Below, in pieces: positions 34,593 through 44,849 of a stretch of DNA of 64,000 nt. A program made the position numbers and the translations under genes. The notes beneath the pieces are model-generated. The model had not been told where the DNA came from. It searched no databases and saw only the letters and a list, made by a program, of their open reading frames with translations. Each line of letters begins with the position of its first letter. The first letter of the stretch is position 1. This stretch comes from an uncultured Gemella sp. (lineage in GTDB: Bacteria > Bacillota > Bacilli > Staphylococcales > Gemellaceae): positions 1 to 64,000 of the forward strand of contig NZ_CAAFUZ010000063.1 of the NCBI RefSeq assembly GCF_900766305.1. The letters are read 5' to 3'.

Positions 34593-35576
34593 ATGAGAAC
34601 TAAAATAAAAGTAGTTACTATTGGCGGCGGAACTGGTTTGTCTGTTCTTTTAAGAGGATTAAAGAAATATCCTCTTGAGATAACTGCTGTAGTAACGGTA
34701 GCAGATGACGGAGGAAGTTCTGGTAAGATTAGAAGTGATATGAATATTCCTTCACCGGGAGACATTAGAAATGTTATTGCAGCGTTATCTGATGTTGAAC
34801 CGTATTTGGAAAAAATGTTTCAATATCGTTTTGATAGTGGAGAAGTTAAAGGGCATCCTGTTGGGAACCTAATGATAGCGGCTATGACTGATATTCATGG
34901 TGATTTTTCTACTGCGGTAAAAGTTATGAGTAGAATTTTAAATGTACGTGGAACTGTTTTGCCGACTACTAATGATATAGCGACATTAAACGCTGTATTA
35001 TCAGATGGAGAAATTATTCGTGGAGAATCTTCTATTACAAAAGCTGGAGGAGTTATTGATCATGTATACATTACTCCTTCTAGAGTTAAACCTAATGAAG
35101 ATGTACTTAGGGCAATAGAAGAAGCCGATTATATTATTATGGGACCAGGAAGTTTATATACTTCTATAATACCTAATTTAGTAATATCTAAGGTTTCAGA
35201 AAAAATAAGAGAAAGTAATGCTAAGAAGATATATGTTTGTAATGTTATGACTCAACACGGAGAAACAGATAATTATACAGTTTCAGACCATATAGTTGCG
35301 ATAAATAAACATGTAGAAGAGAATATTTTTGACTTAGTAATTGCTAATTCACGTGAGTTTGATGATAGTATTTTATCGAAATATCACAAAGAAAAACAAG
35401 AACCGGTCAAAATCGATCAAGAAAAAATTGAAGAGTTGGGAATAAAATTAATAAAAAATAATGATGTTGGAATCGTTGATAATAACACGATTAGACACAA
35501 TGCAGACAAAGTTTCTGAATTAATTTACGATTATATTATAGACGATAAGCCAACAATGATTTATAATAAAAGGTGA
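34593..35576 (+). CDS. yvcK: YvcK/GlmR gluconeogenesis and cell-wall factor
   Basis: 327 residues, full length. Family motifs: TIGGGTGLSVLLRGLK near 10-25, VADDGGSSGKIR near 38-49, PGDIRNVI near 54, GHPVGNLMIAA near 86 and MGPGSLYTSI near 190. It binds UDP-GlcNAc and is needed on gluconeogenic substrates, where it feeds GlmS activity. Coupled to rapZ, as in most Firmicutes. The usual third gene, whiA, is missing from its place; pgi follows 24 bases later. Confidence 0.95.
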   Translation: MRTKIKVVTIGGGTGLSVLLRGLKKYPLEITAVVTVADDGGSSGKIRSDMNIPSPGDIRNVIAALSDVEPYLEKMFQYRFDSGEVKGHPVGNLMIAAMTDIHGDFSTAVKVMSRILNVRGTVLPTTNDIATLNAVLSDGEIIRGESSITKAGGVIDHVYITPSRVKPNEDVLRAIEEADYIIMGPGSLYTSIIPNLVISKVSEKIRESNAKKIYVCNVMTQHGETDNYTVSDHIVAINKHVEENIFDLVIANSREFDDSILSKYHKEKQEPVKIDQEKIEELGIKLIKNNDVGIVDNNTIRHNADKVSELIYDYIIDDKPTMIYNKR

Positions 35577-35600
35577 GAAAACAAATAAGGAGAACCAAAA

Positions 35601-36950
35601 ATGCACTTAAAATTTGATTATTCGAAAGCACTAAACTTCTTTAACGAACAAGAAGTGAAAAATATGGAAGGTTATGTGAAAGTTGCTCACGATCAATTAC
35701 ACAATAAAACTGGAATTGGTAGTGACTTCTTAGGATGGGTTGATTTACCAACTAACTACGATAAAGAAGAATTCGCTAGAATTAAAGAAGCTAGTAAAAA
35801 AATTCAAGGTAATTCTGATGTACTTGTTGTTATCGGAATTGGTGGATCTTACTTAGGAGCTCGTGCAGCAATTGAAATGCTTAATGATAGTTTCTATAAC
35901 TTCTATGAAAAAGATAGAAAAACTCCTCAAATCTTCTTCGTAGGTCACACTATTTCTTCAAGTTATACTCAAGAGTTAGTGAATTACTTAAAAACTACAG
36001 GAAAAGATTTCTCTGTAAACGTAATTTCTAAATCTGGTACAACTACTGAGCCTGCGATTGCATTCCGTATCTTCAAAGAATTACTTGAAGAGAAATATGG
36101 AAAAGAAGGAGCAAGAGAAAGAATCTTCGCTACTACTGATAAAGCTCGTGGAGCATTAAAATCATTAGCTGATGATGAAGGATATGAAACATTTGTAGTA
36201 CCTGATGATATCGGTGGACGTTTCACAGTTCTTACTGCAGTAGGGTTACTTCCAATTGCTGTAAGTGGAATTGACATTGATAAAATGATGGCTGGAGCTA
36301 AATTAGCTCAAGATGAACTTTCTTCACCAGATTTAAGTACTAACATTGCTTACCAATATGCTGTAATGCGTAACGTACTACAACAAAAAGGTAAATTAAT
36401 CGAAATTCTTGTTTCTTATGAACCATCAATGGTTTACTTCAATGAATGGTGGAAACAACTTTACGGTGAGTCTGAAGGTAAAGATGGAAAAGCATTATAC
36501 CCATCAAGCGTTTGCTTCTCAACTGATCTTCACTCTATGGGACAATATGTTCAAGAAGGTCGTCGTATTCTAATTGAAACTATCTTAAAAGTTAAATCTC
36601 CAAATAAAGATATTGAACTTAAAGAAGCTGAAAATAACTTAGATGGACTTAACTACCTAGCTGGAAAAACTATGGACTTTGTAAATACTAAAGCATTTGA
36701 AGGAACTCTTCTTGCTCACACTGATGGAGGAGTACCTAACTTTGTAGTAGAACTTCCTGATATGAGCGAGTTTACATTTGGATACTTAGTATACTTCTTC
36801 GAAAAAGCTGTAGGTATTTCTGGATACATGCAAGGATTAAATCCATTTGACCAACCAGGAGTAGAAGCGTATAAGAAAAATATGTTTGCTCTTCTTGGAA
36901 AACCAGGATTTGAAGACCTAAAAGCAGAATTAGAAGAAAGATTAAAATAA
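35601..36950 (+). CDS. pgi: Glucose-6-phosphate isomerase
   Basis: 449 residues, full length for the Bacilli type. [14 protein letters not shown] near 75-88, [16 protein letters not shown] near 140-155 and the catalytic Glu/Lys regions ([20 protein letters not shown] near 297; IDLHSMG-type and [17 protein letters not shown] near 415-431). Interconverts glucose-6-P and fructose-6-P. AAGGAGAA precedes ATG 35601. Codons ending in C are common, indicating high expression. Probably transcribed with rapZ-yvcK and ended by the terminator behind it. Confidence 0.97.
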   Translation: MHLKFDYSKALNFFNEQEVKNMEGYVKVAHDQLHNKTGIGSDFLGWVDLPTNYDKEEFARIKEASKKIQGNSDVLVVIGIGGSYLGARAAIEMLNDSFYNFYEKDRKTPQIFFVGHTISSSYTQELVNYLKTTGKDFSVNVISKSGTTTEPAIAFRIFKELLEEKYGKEGARERIFATTDKARGALKSLADDEGYETFVVPDDIGGRFTVLTAVGLLPIAVSGIDIDKMMAGAKLAQDELSSPDLSTNIAYQYAVMRNVLQQKGKLIEILVSYEPSMVYFNEWWKQLYGESEGKDGKALYPSSVCFSTDLHSMGQYVQEGRRILIETILKVKSPNKDIELKEAENNLDGLNYLAGKTMDFVNTKAFEGTLLAHTDGGVPNFVVELPDMSEFTFGYLVYFFEKAVGISGYMQGLNPFDQPGVEAYKKNMFALLGKPGFEDLKAELEERLK

Positions 36951-36964
36951 TCTAGAATAAAGTA

Positions 36965-37004
36965 AAAACTGATAGAGGAAAAATTTTCCTTTATCAGTTT
37001 TTTT
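36965..37004 (+). terminator. Intrinsic terminator of pgi
   Basis: AAAACTGATA...GGAAAA pairs with TTTTCC...TATCAGTTTTTTT. Confidence 0.88.
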
Positions 37005-37036
37005 ATGTATATTTAGATACTATATTTAGTGAATCT

Positions 37037-37201
37037 TATATTTTTCTTTTTCCTGTTTTAAGTGTAGCTTGCGACACCTCCATATCTTTTGTTATCTCAA
37101 AAGGATATTCCGGTTAGAAAATGAGCCTGAAGTCTCATTTTCTCGCTGTGAAACACAAAAGTGTTTCACTTCAGCTACTACAAAACAGTAAGAAAAATAT
37201 A
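37037..37201. repeat. Cloverleaf element A: closed stem with three hairpins
   Basis: Outer arms TATATTTTTCTT...CTGTTTT...TGTAGCT (37037-37069) and AGCTACTACAAAACAG..AAGAAAAATATA (37173-37201). Inside, in order: ATATCTTTTG/CAAAAGGATAT, AGAAAATGAG/CTCATTTTCT (37116-37125 with 37134-37143) and GTGAAACAC/GTGTTTCAC (37148-37156 with 37161-37169). No coding frame. It has no T-run typical of a terminator. Confidence 0.65.
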
Positions 37202-37244
37202 AACTTGATTAATAAATCAATTTATTAATATTTAACTATTATTA

Positions 37245-37417
37245 ATTTTACTCAAATATTTTGTAATGGTGATAATGGAACTTGAAAAAGTTCCATCGGT
37301 GAAATTAAGATTTTAAGCTTAATTTCAAGGTGGAATATCCACTTTGATTGTCTAAATGACAATTAAAGTTAGATGGAACCGTCCGTCACCATACTTAAAA
37401 TATTTGAATAGTAAAAT
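37245..37417. repeat. Cloverleaf element B: 25-bp closed stem with four hairpins
   Basis: Outer stem in three blocks: ATTTTACT/AGTAAAAT, CAAATATTTT/AAAATATTTG and ATGGTGA/TCACCAT (37245-37272 with 37386-37417). Inside: ATGGAACTT/AAGTTCCAT (loop GAAA), GAAATTAAG/CTTAATTTC, GTGGA/TCCAC, TTTGATTGTC/GACAATTAAA, plus a weak fifth (TGGA/TCC). Arms differ by only a few bulged bases. Non-coding. Confidence 0.7.
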
Positions 37418-37429
37418 TTTTAAAAAAAG

Positions 37430-37479
37430 AACGACTCTATAAATTAGATTCTGATAAAATCGTAATTTACGAGTCGTTT
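37430..37479 (-). terminator. Terminator of the GntR regulator gene
   Basis: AACGACTC with GAGTCGTT plus inner TAAATTA/TAATTTA pairing, read leftward into a T-run (the A-run at 37422-37429). Confidence 0.75.
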
Positions 37480-38187
37480 TTATCTTTTTGCCATAGTTAC
37501 AAATGTGAATTTGTCTGGTCTATATGTTAGTATTCCATATTGTAGGATGTTACCATTTGATAAATATGTGATACTCTCAACAACAGCGACCATATTATAT
37601 TCACCTAAGTCCATATGTTGTTTTTCTTCTTCAGTAGCATATCTAAAAGAAATTTCACGTCTTGAGTGCGTAATATTTAATCCTAATTCCTTTTCCAAAT
37701 ATTTATAAATAGAAGATTCTGCAATTTCTTTGTTAATAAATGGAACAAGTTTACGATCGAAATAAGACACCTCGTATTCTAGTCGTTCGCCGTTTATTAA
37801 TCTACTACGACTAACTCTGTAAAAATCATTATCTTCGTCAGATCCGAAAATATCCATTATCTTTTTATCTCCTTGAATGATATAAAGGGATTCTAAAGAA
37901 GTTTTAATTTCGTATTTTCCATCGATATTTAGTTCAGAAGATGTTTTAATATTTCCAAGATAGTTATTTTTAATCCTACCATGACCAAGAATTAAAGAGT
38001 TCTTACCTTTGATTTTTTGAATATAACCATTAATTTCTAATAATGATAGAGCTTTTCTGATAGTATCTTTAGAATAACCATATTCTTTAACTAGCTCATT
38101 TTCACTCGGTAATTCAGTATTACGTTTATATACTCGAGTGTCAATTTTTTCTTTTAAGTCTCTGTAGACTTGTTTGTATTTGCTCAT
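37480..38187 (-). CDS. GntR-family regulator with UTRA domain (TreR/MalR-like)
   Basis: 235 residues: a GntR winged helix (about 5-70, LPSENELVKEYGYSKDTIRKALSLLE) and a UTRA ligand-binding domain (about 90-230) of the TreR branch. It is divergent from malQ-glgP-PTS, so it most likely represses that operon and responds to a sugar phosphate such as maltose- or trehalose-6-phosphate. The intergenic region holds several ACATTTA/TACATAAATGT-like words around the malQ promoter that may be its operators. Confidence 0.9.
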   Translation of the reverse strand: MSKYKQVYRDLKEKIDTRVYKRNTELPSENELVKEYGYSKDTIRKALSLLEINGYIQKIKGKNSLILGHGRIKNNYLGNIKTSSELNIDGKYEIKTSLESLYIIQGDKKIMDIFGSDEDNDFYRVSRSRLINGERLEYEVSYFDRKLVPFINKEIAESSIYKYLEKELGLNITHSRREISFRYATEEEKQHMDLGEYNMVAVVESITYLSNGNILQYGILTYRPDKFTFVTMAKR

Positions 38188-38311
38188 TTACTACTAACCT
38201 CTCAAAGTTTATCTATATTATTATAAATGTACAAGGATTAAAAATCAAGAAATATGTAAAAGTTTTATAGTGTTTACAACATTTACGTATAGGTTACATA
38301 ACTAAATAAAA

Positions 38312-38357
38312 AGAATTACATAAATGTGTTGACAAAATGTAAGTGTTTTATTATAAT
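38312..38357 (+). promoter_or_regulatory. Consensus promoter and probable operators for the malQ operon
   Basis: TTGACA (38329-38334), 17-base spacer, TATAAT (38352-38357). TTACATAAATGT just upstream and AAATGTAA in the spacer form an imperfect palindrome suited to a GntR dimer. Confidence 0.75.
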
Positions 38358-38424
38358 AATTATTGTTGATTAATAAGAACTTATTTTGTACAGACAAGTT
38401 AAAAATAAAATGGAGGAAAATAGA

Positions 38425-39915
38425 ATGACAAAACGTTCAAGTGGTGTTTTAATGCATATTACATCATTACCAGGTGAATTTGGAATAGGAACATTTGGTA
38501 AAAGTGCTTATGATTTTGTTGATTTCTTAGAAGAAACAAAACAAACTTATTGGCAAATTTTACCATTAACAACTACAAGTTATGGTGATTCACCATACCA
38601 AAGTTTCTCAGCTGTAGCAGGAAACTTAAATCTAATTGATTTCTCATTATTAAAAGAAGATGGATTACTTGAAGAAAGTGATTATGTAAATGTTAACTTT
38701 GGAGAAAATCCTGAAAAAGTTGATTATGCATTATTATTTGAAGCAAGAAGACCAATTCTAGAAAAAGCAGTTGCTAACACTAGTAAAAACAATGAAGTAT
38801 TAGCTGAAATTGAAAAATTTGAGGCTGAGAACTCAAGTTGGTTAGCAGATTATGCTGAATATATGGCTATAAAAGAAAGTTTTGGATATAAGAGCTTTAT
38901 TCACTGGGATGAAGATATTAAAAAAGGTGAACAAGCAGCTCGTGAAAAATATCGCACAGAACTTCAAGATAGCATAAGATACTACACAGTAACTCAATAT
39001 TTCTTCTTTAAACAATGGTTAGCGTTAAAAGAATATGCTAATGAAAAAGGAATCAAAATTATTGGAGATATGCCAATTTATGTAAGTGCTGATAGTGTTG
39101 AGATGTGGACTATGCCAGAACTATTCAAAGTTGACGAGAACAATGAACCTCTTTATGTAGCTGGATGTCCTGCAGATGATTTCAGTCCTACTGGACAACT
39201 TTGGGGTAATCCAATCTATGATTGGGAAAAACACAAAGAACAAGGATTCTCATGGTGGATTTACCGAGTTCAAGAAAGTTTTAAAATCTATGATGTACTT
39301 CGTATCGATCACTTCAAAGGATTCTCAGATTTCTGGCAAATAGATAAAGATGCAGAAAATGCAGTAAATGGTACTTGGGAAGCTGGTCCTGGAATTGAAT
39401 TATTCCAAAAAATTAAAGAACAATTAGGTGATTTACCAATCGTTGCAGAAAATCTAGGATTTATCGACGCTAAAGCAGAAAAATTACTAGATGATTCTGG
39501 ATATCCTGGTATGAAGATTCTTCAATTTGCTTTCCCTGGAGAAGATAATCTAGATCGCCCACATCACTATACACAAAACAGTGTTGCATACACAGGAACA
39601 CATGATAACGATGTAGTTAATGGGTGGTATGAAAAACTAAACGAATCAGAAAAAGAACTAGTTTCTGAATACTTAAACCGTCGTGATGAGGAAAAAATCA
39701 CAGAAGCTATGATTAGAGGAATTTACTCTTCAGTAAGTGATTACGCAATCGTAACAATGCAAGATTTACTAGATAAAGATGCAACAAGCAGAATGAACGT
39801 TCCATCAACAGTTGGAGGAAACTGGGAGTGGAGAATGCTTGCAGAAGATTTAACAGAAGAGAGAAAAGAATTTTTAAGAAACATTACAGTAAGATATTCA
39901 AGAGAGAGGGTATAA
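38425..39915 (+). CDS. malQ: 4-alpha-glucanotransferase (amylomaltase)
   Basis: 496 residues, GH77. [19 protein letters not shown] near 4-22, the nucleophile region [10 protein letters not shown] near 290, the acid/base VAENLG near 343 and THDND near 388. It transfers glucan segments between maltodextrins and frees glucose. The frame is open upstream to 38386, but GGAGG is spaced 8 bases from ATG 38425 and family alignment starts there. glgP follows with a 1-base gap. Confidence 0.95.
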   Translation: MTKRSSGVLMHITSLPGEFGIGTFGKSAYDFVDFLEETKQTYWQILPLTTTSYGDSPYQSFSAVAGNLNLIDFSLLKEDGLLEESDYVNVNFGENPEKVDYALLFEARRPILEKAVANTSKNNEVLAEIEKFEAENSSWLADYAEYMAIKESFGYKSFIHWDEDIKKGEQAAREKYRTELQDSIRYYTVTQYFFFKQWLALKEYANEKGIKIIGDMPIYVSADSVEMWTMPELFKVDENNEPLYVAGCPADDFSPTGQLWGNPIYDWEKHKEQGFSWWIYRVQESFKIYDVLRIDHFKGFSDFWQIDKDAENAVNGTWEAGPGIELFQKIKEQLGDLPIVAENLGFIDAKAEKLLDDSGYPGMKILQFAFPGEDNLDRPHHYTQNSVAYTGTHDNDVVNGWYEKLNESEKELVSEYLNRRDEEKITEAMIRGIYSSVSDYAIVTMQDLLDKDATSRMNVPSTVGGNWEWRMLAEDLTEERKEFLRNITVRYSRERV

Positions 39916-39916
39916 A

Positions 39917-42175
39917 ATGTCATTTAGTAAATATGTATTAGAAAATACAAATAAAGAACTAAGTAATTTAGATAATAAAGAAATATATGTACAACTATTA
40001 AATTATGTAAAAGAAGAAGCTGATAAAAAAGCTTTAAACTCTGATAAAAAGAAAGTTTACTACATTTCAGCGGAATTTTTAATTGGTAAACTATTATCAA
40101 ATAACCTAATTAACTTAGGTATCTACGAAGAAATCGAAAAAGAATTAAACGCAGCTAACAAACGTCTTAGTGATGTTGAAGAAGCAGAATTAGAACCATC
40201 ACTAGGTAACGGTGGTCTTGGGCGTTTAGCATCTTGCTTCATCGATTCTATCTCATCTTTAGGAATTAATGGTGATGGAGTTGGATTAAACTATCACTGT
40301 GGATTATTCAGACAAGTATTTGTTAAAAATGAACAACATGCAGAGCCAAACTTCTGGATTGAAGATTCTTCATGGTTAAGAGACACTGATGTTAAATACA
40401 CAGTACCTTTCAAAAACTTCAACCTAACTTCATCACTAAAAAGAATTGACGTATTAGGATACAAAAAAGATACTAAAAACTACCTAAACTTATTTGATAT
40501 CGAATCAGTAGATAGCACTATTATTGAAGATGGTATTAGTTTTGATAAAACTGATATCGAGAAAAACTTAACATTATTCTTATATCCAGATGATAGTGAT
40601 AAAAATGGTGAATTACTACGTATTTACCAACAATACTTCATGGTATCAAACGCAGCTCAATTAATTTTAGATGAAGCTATTGCTAAAGGAAGTAATGTTC
40701 ACGACCTATACGAATATGCATATGTTCAAATTAACGATACTCACCCAAGTATGGTAATTCCTGAATTAATTCGTTTATTAACTGAAAAACACGGAATTGA
40801 ATTTGAAGAAGCATACACAATCGTTCAAAAAATGACTGGTTACACAAACCACACTATCTTAGCTGAGGCGTTAGAAAAATGGCCATTAGCATACTTAGAA
40901 GAAGTGGTACCACACTTAGTAACAATCATCAAACAATTAGATGCAGTTATTAGAGAAAAATATGAAGGTGAAGATATTCAAATCATCGATAAAGATGACA
41001 GAGTACACATGGCAAACATGGATATTCACTTCTCTAACAGTGTAAACGGAGTTGCATACCTACACACTGAAATTCTTAAAAACTCTGAGTTAAAACACTT
41101 CTATGAATTATATCCAGAGAAATTTAACAACAAAACTAACGGTATCACATTCAGACGTTGGTTAGAGTTCTCTAACAGACCGTTAGCGGCTTACTTAAAA
41201 GACCTAATCGGTGATGAATACTTAACAGATGCAACTAAATTAGAAAAACTATTAGCATTTGTAGATAGTAAAGAAGTAGCAGCTAAATTAGAAGAAATCA
41301 AACACGAGAACAAACTTGTTCTTAAAGAATACCTAAAAGAAACTCAAGGTATCGAATTAGATGAAAACAGTATTATTGATACACAAATCAAGAGATTCCA
41401 CGAATATAAACGTCAACAAATGAACGCTTTATATGTAATCAAAAAATACTTAGATATTAAAAATGGAAAATTACCAGAAAGAAAAATCACAGTATTCTTC
41501 GGTGGTAAAGCAGCACCAGCTTACATTATAGCTCAAGATATCATTCACTTAATTCTATGTCTATCAGAATTAATTAACAATGATCCAGAAGTAAACAAAT
41601 ACTTAAATGTATTCTTAGTAGAAAACTATAACGTAAGTGTAGCTGAAAAATTAATACCAGCAACTGATATTTCAGAACAAATTTCATTAGCTTCTAAAGA
41701 AGCAAGTGGAACTGGTAACATGAAATTCATGTTAAACGGAGCATTAACTCTAGGAACACTAGATGGAGCTAACGTGGAAATTGATGAACTAGTTGGACGT
41801 GAAAATATCTACATCTTTGGTAAAGAAAGTGATGAAATCATTAAACTTTACGAAACTGCTGGATATGTTTCTAAAGAATACTATGAAAAAGATGGTGTTA
41901 AAGAGGTTGTTGACTTTATCGTATCTGAAGATTTAGTTAAACTTGGAAACAAAGAAAGATTAGAAAGACTATACAACGAACTACTTAATAAAGACTGGTT
42001 CATGACACTTATTGACTTTGAGGAATATTACGCTAAGAAAGAAGAAATGTTAGCAGATTACGAAAACCGTGAATTATGGATGAAGAAAGTTATTGCGAAC
42101 ATTGCAAAAGCAGGATTCTTCTCATCTGACCGTACAATTGCTCAATACAATGAAGATATTTGGAATAAAAAATAA
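39917..42175 (+). CDS. glgP: Glycogen/maltodextrin phosphorylase
   Basis: 752 residues, GT35. The PLP-binding block [20 protein letters not shown] carries the Schiff-base Lys near 603; [13 protein letters not shown] near 95, and [14 protein letters not shown] near 312 with the active-site His. At about 750 residues it is the short, maltodextrin-type phosphorylase. Produces glucose-1-P from alpha-glucans. Coupled to malQ, with which it degrades maltodextrins. C-ending codons are common. Confidence 0.96.
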   Translation: MSFSKYVLENTNKELSNLDNKEIYVQLLNYVKEEADKKALNSDKKKVYYISAEFLIGKLLSNNLINLGIYEEIEKELNAANKRLSDVEEAELEPSLGNGGLGRLASCFIDSISSLGINGDGVGLNYHCGLFRQVFVKNEQHAEPNFWIEDSSWLRDTDVKYTVPFKNFNLTSSLKRIDVLGYKKDTKNYLNLFDIESVDSTIIEDGISFDKTDIEKNLTLFLYPDDSDKNGELLRIYQQYFMVSNAAQLILDEAIAKGSNVHDLYEYAYVQINDTHPSMVIPELIRLLTEKHGIEFEEAYTIVQKMTGYTNHTILAEALEKWPLAYLEEVVPHLVTIIKQLDAVIREKYEGEDIQIIDKDDRVHMANMDIHFSNSVNGVAYLHTEILKNSELKHFYELYPEKFNNKTNGITFRRWLEFSNRPLAAYLKDLIGDEYLTDATKLEKLLAFVDSKEVAAKLEEIKHENKLVLKEYLKETQGIELDENSIIDTQIKRFHEYKRQQMNALYVIKKYLDIKNGKLPERKITVFFGGKAAPAYIIAQDIIHLILCLSELINNDPEVNKYLNVFLVENYNVSVAEKLIPATDISEQISLASKEASGTGNMKFMLNGALTLGTLDGANVEIDELVGRENIYIFGKESDEIIKLYETAGYVSKEYYEKDGVKEVVDFIVSEDLVKLGNKERLERLYNELLNKDWFMTLIDFEEYYAKKEEMLADYENRELWMKKVIANIAKAGFFSSDRTIAQYNEDIWNKK

Positions 42176-42200
42176 TAAATAAAGAAGTGGGGAACATTAA

Positions 42201-42995
42201 ATGAGACTATTAACAATTAATGTACATAGTTGGTTAGAAGAAAATCAGCTTGAAAAATTAGATATTTTAGCAAAGGTAATTGTAGAAAAAAATTATGACG
42301 TGGTTGCCATGCAAGAAGTAAATCAATTGATTAATAGTAAAGATGTTCACGATGGAATTAAAGAAGATAATTTTGGGAAATTATTACTTGATAAAATAAG
42401 AGAATATGGAGAAGAAGGTTACAGTTATTACTGGACATACTCTCACATTGGATTTGATAAATTCGAAGAAGGTTTAGCGATATTAGCTAAAGGTGAAGTT
42501 GTTGCCGTAGAGGACTTTTACTGTACGGCACAACAAACCGTCACTTCTATCGAATCAAGAAAAATTTTAAAAGTAGATCTTAAAGTAAATAATGAGATCG
42601 TAGAATTTTACAGTTGTCATATGAATTTGCCAACTTGTAAAGGGGAAGACATAGATCAAAATCTTAGCAACCTAATTAATTATACAGATAACAAAAATCT
42701 TAAAGTTTTCATGGGAGATTTCAATACGGACTATTTCCATCAAGTAGATGATTATAAAAGAATACTTGATAAAGGATTATATGATACATATGAATTAGCC
42801 GAGAAAAAAGACGGGGGCGTTACCGTATATAAAAATATAAGTGGTTGGGAAGATTCTATGTGTCAGAAAAAATTGGATTATGTATTTATTAATAGAAAAT
42901 TAGACGTAAAAGAAAGTTTTGTTATATTTAATGATGAAAATTATCCAATAATTTCTGATCATAATGGCTTAGAAGTAACATTAGCAGAAAAATAA
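42201..42995 (+). CDS. Endonuclease/exonuclease/phosphatase (EEP) family hydrolase
   Basis: 264 residues with EEP fold landmarks: LLTINVHSW near 3 (Asn), VVAMQEVNQ near 34 (metal-binding Glu), CHMNLP near 139, FMGDFNTDYF near 168 and ISDHNGLEV near 250 with the catalytic Asp-His. It has no secretion signal, so it acts in the cytoplasm. Substrate unknown; its fixed place between glgP and the PTS gene suggests a phosphosugar or other phosphoester rather than DNA. Confidence 0.82.
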   Translation: MRLLTINVHSWLEENQLEKLDILAKVIVEKNYDVVAMQEVNQLINSKDVHDGIKEDNFGKLLLDKIREYGEEGYSYYWTYSHIGFDKFEEGLAILAKGEVVAVEDFYCTAQQTVTSIESRKILKVDLKVNNEIVEFYSCHMNLPTCKGEDIDQNLSNLINYTDNKNLKVFMGDFNTDYFHQVDDYKRILDKGLYDTYELAEKKDGGVTVYKNISGWEDSMCQKKLDYVFINRKLDVKESFVIFNDENYPIISDHNGLEVTLAEK

Positions 42996-43013
42996 AAAAA
43001 GGAGGAAAATGTT

Positions 43014-44600
43014 ATGTTACAAAAAATTCAGCGCTTCGGTGGCGCGATGTTAATGCCATCTATTTTATTCGCATTCTTCGGATTAGTAGTTGGATTAACT
43101 TCAATCTTAAAAAACCCTAACTTAGTAGGGAGCATCGCGACAGAAGGTACTCTTTGGTACAACTTCTGGTTCGTAGTAGAACAAGGGGGATGGACGATCT
43201 TTAACCAAATGCCAGTAGTATTCGCACTTGGTATTCCAATTGGTCTTGCTAAAAAAGCAAATGGTCGTGCTGCATTAGAAGCGTTCTTAATCTACATGGT
43301 TTATAACTACTTCATCAATGGATTCTTAACTCAATTTAAATTCTTTGGTGTAGATGTAACGCCAGCTCTTAAATTACCTACAGGTTTAACTAGAATCGCT
43401 GGAGCAATCACATTAGATACTTCAATCATCGGTTCTATCGTTATTGCATCTATCTCAGTATGGATTCACAATAAATACTTTGATAAAAAATTACCTGAAT
43501 TATTAGGAATTTTCCAAGGATCAACATTTGTAATCTTAGTAGGATTCTTAATCATGATTCCAGCTGCATTCTTAACAGCTCTATTATGGCCAAAAGTTCA
43601 ATTAGGAATTGCTGCATTACAAGGATTCTTAAAAGTTTCTGGAGTTGCGGGAGTATTCACTTACACATTCTTAGAAAGAATTTTAATCCCAACAGGATTA
43701 CACCACTTCATCTATGGACCATTCATGTTTGGACCAGCAGTAGTAGAAAATGGAATCACAGCTTACTGGGTACAACATATTCAAGAGTTCTCTCAAAGCT
43801 CAACTCCATTAAAAGAGTTATTCCCTCAAGGTGGATTCTCATTACACGGTAACTCAAAAGTATTTGGATTACCAGCAGCAGCTTTAGCTATGTATGTAAC
43901 AGCTAAAGACAGCAAGAAAAAAGTTGTAGCAGGGTTATTAATCCCAGCAGCACTTACTGGTTTCTTAACAGGAATCACTGAACCAATCGAGTTCACATTC
44001 TTATTCGCAGCACCAATGTTATTCGCTACTCACGCAGTATTAGGTGCATTAATGTCAGCAACTATGTATCAATTTGGAGTTGTAGGTAACTTCGGAAGTG
44101 GATTAATCGACTTCTTAGCTCTTAACTGGTTACCAATGTTTAAAAACCACTCTTCACAAATGTTCGTTCAAATCGGAATTGGATTAGTATTCTCTGTAAT
44201 CTACTTCTTAGTATTTAGATTCTTAATCCTTAAATTCCAATTAAGCACACCTGGACGTGAAGCTGAAGATGCTGAAACTAAACTATACTCTAAACAAGAG
44301 TACCGTGAAAAAGGTAAAGCAACAGCTAAACCAGAAGTTAGAGATGATGCAGCTACTCACGATGATCAAGCAGTAATCATTCTTGAAGGTTTAGGTGGTA
44401 AAGACAACATCGTAGACGTTACTAACTGTGTAACAAGACTACGTGTTAATGTTAAAGATGAAAGCTTAGTTAAAGATGATGAATTCTTAAAACGTTCTGG
44501 AGCTCTTGGAGTTGCTCGTAACGGTAAAGCTATCCAAGTAATCATAGGATTCTCAGTAGGACAAGTTAGAGAAGCTTTCGAAAAAGAATTACACAAATAA
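43014..44600 (+). CDS. PTS alpha-glucoside (maltose-type) EIICB
   Basis: 528 residues. EIIC membrane domain (about 1-410) with the GITEPIEFTFLFAAP motif near 322, a linker rich in charged residues, and EIIB (about 450-528) with the phosphorylated Cys in NCVTRLRVNV near 472. The glucose-superfamily layout and absence of EIIA match MalT/MalP-like permeases that import maltose or other alpha-glucosides, using EIIA-Glc from elsewhere. AAGGAGGAA precedes ATG 43014. Last gene of the operon; terminator follows. Confidence 0.92.
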   Translation: MLQKIQRFGGAMLMPSILFAFFGLVVGLTSILKNPNLVGSIATEGTLWYNFWFVVEQGGWTIFNQMPVVFALGIPIGLAKKANGRAALEAFLIYMVYNYFINGFLTQFKFFGVDVTPALKLPTGLTRIAGAITLDTSIIGSIVIASISVWIHNKYFDKKLPELLGIFQGSTFVILVGFLIMIPAAFLTALLWPKVQLGIAALQGFLKVSGVAGVFTYTFLERILIPTGLHHFIYGPFMFGPAVVENGITAYWVQHIQEFSQSSTPLKELFPQGGFSLHGNSKVFGLPAAALAMYVTAKDSKKKVVAGLLIPAALTGFLTGITEPIEFTFLFAAPMLFATHAVLGALMSATMYQFGVVGNFGSGLIDFLALNWLPMFKNHSSQMFVQIGIGLVFSVIYFLVFRFLILKFQLSTPGREAEDAETKLYSKQEYREKGKATAKPEVRDDAATHDDQAVIILEGLGGKDNIVDVTNCVTRLRVNVKDESLVKDDEFLKRSGALGVARNGKAIQVIIGFSVGQVREAFEKELHK

Positions 44601-44614
44601 GATAATTAATAAAA

Positions 44615-44645
44615 AGGAACTGATGTAAAAGTCAGTTTCTTTTTT
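44615..44645 (+). terminator. Intrinsic terminator of the maltose operon
   Basis: AGGAACTGA pairs with TCAGTTTCT around TGTAAAAG, followed by TTTTTT. Confidence 0.8.
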
Positions 44646-44805
44646 GTTATAAATGGATAAATTTATACATTATATAATGTTGGTCTTCCTTAAGTTCAAG
44701 AATAAGGCTACAGGTATTTGAGAGCATAATAATATATGTTTTAATAGCGATGGAAGAGTATTAAACAGAGTGATTGGAGTTAGTTATAAAGGTATATTAA
44801 AGTAA

Positions 44806-44842
44806 AAAAATACTTAGCAAACATTGTATGCTAAGTATTTTA
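44806..44842 (-). terminator. Terminator of the metNIQQ operon
   Basis: AAATACTTAGCA and TGCTAAGTATTT; read leftward it ends in a T-run. Just past the metQ stop at 44850. Confidence 0.85.
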
Positions 44843-44849
44843 AATTATA

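Noticed and set aside
43009-43030. ATG at 43009 nearer to AAGGAGG than the PTS start
   Set aside because: It is out of frame with the PTS gene; ATG 43014 gives the family N-terminus.
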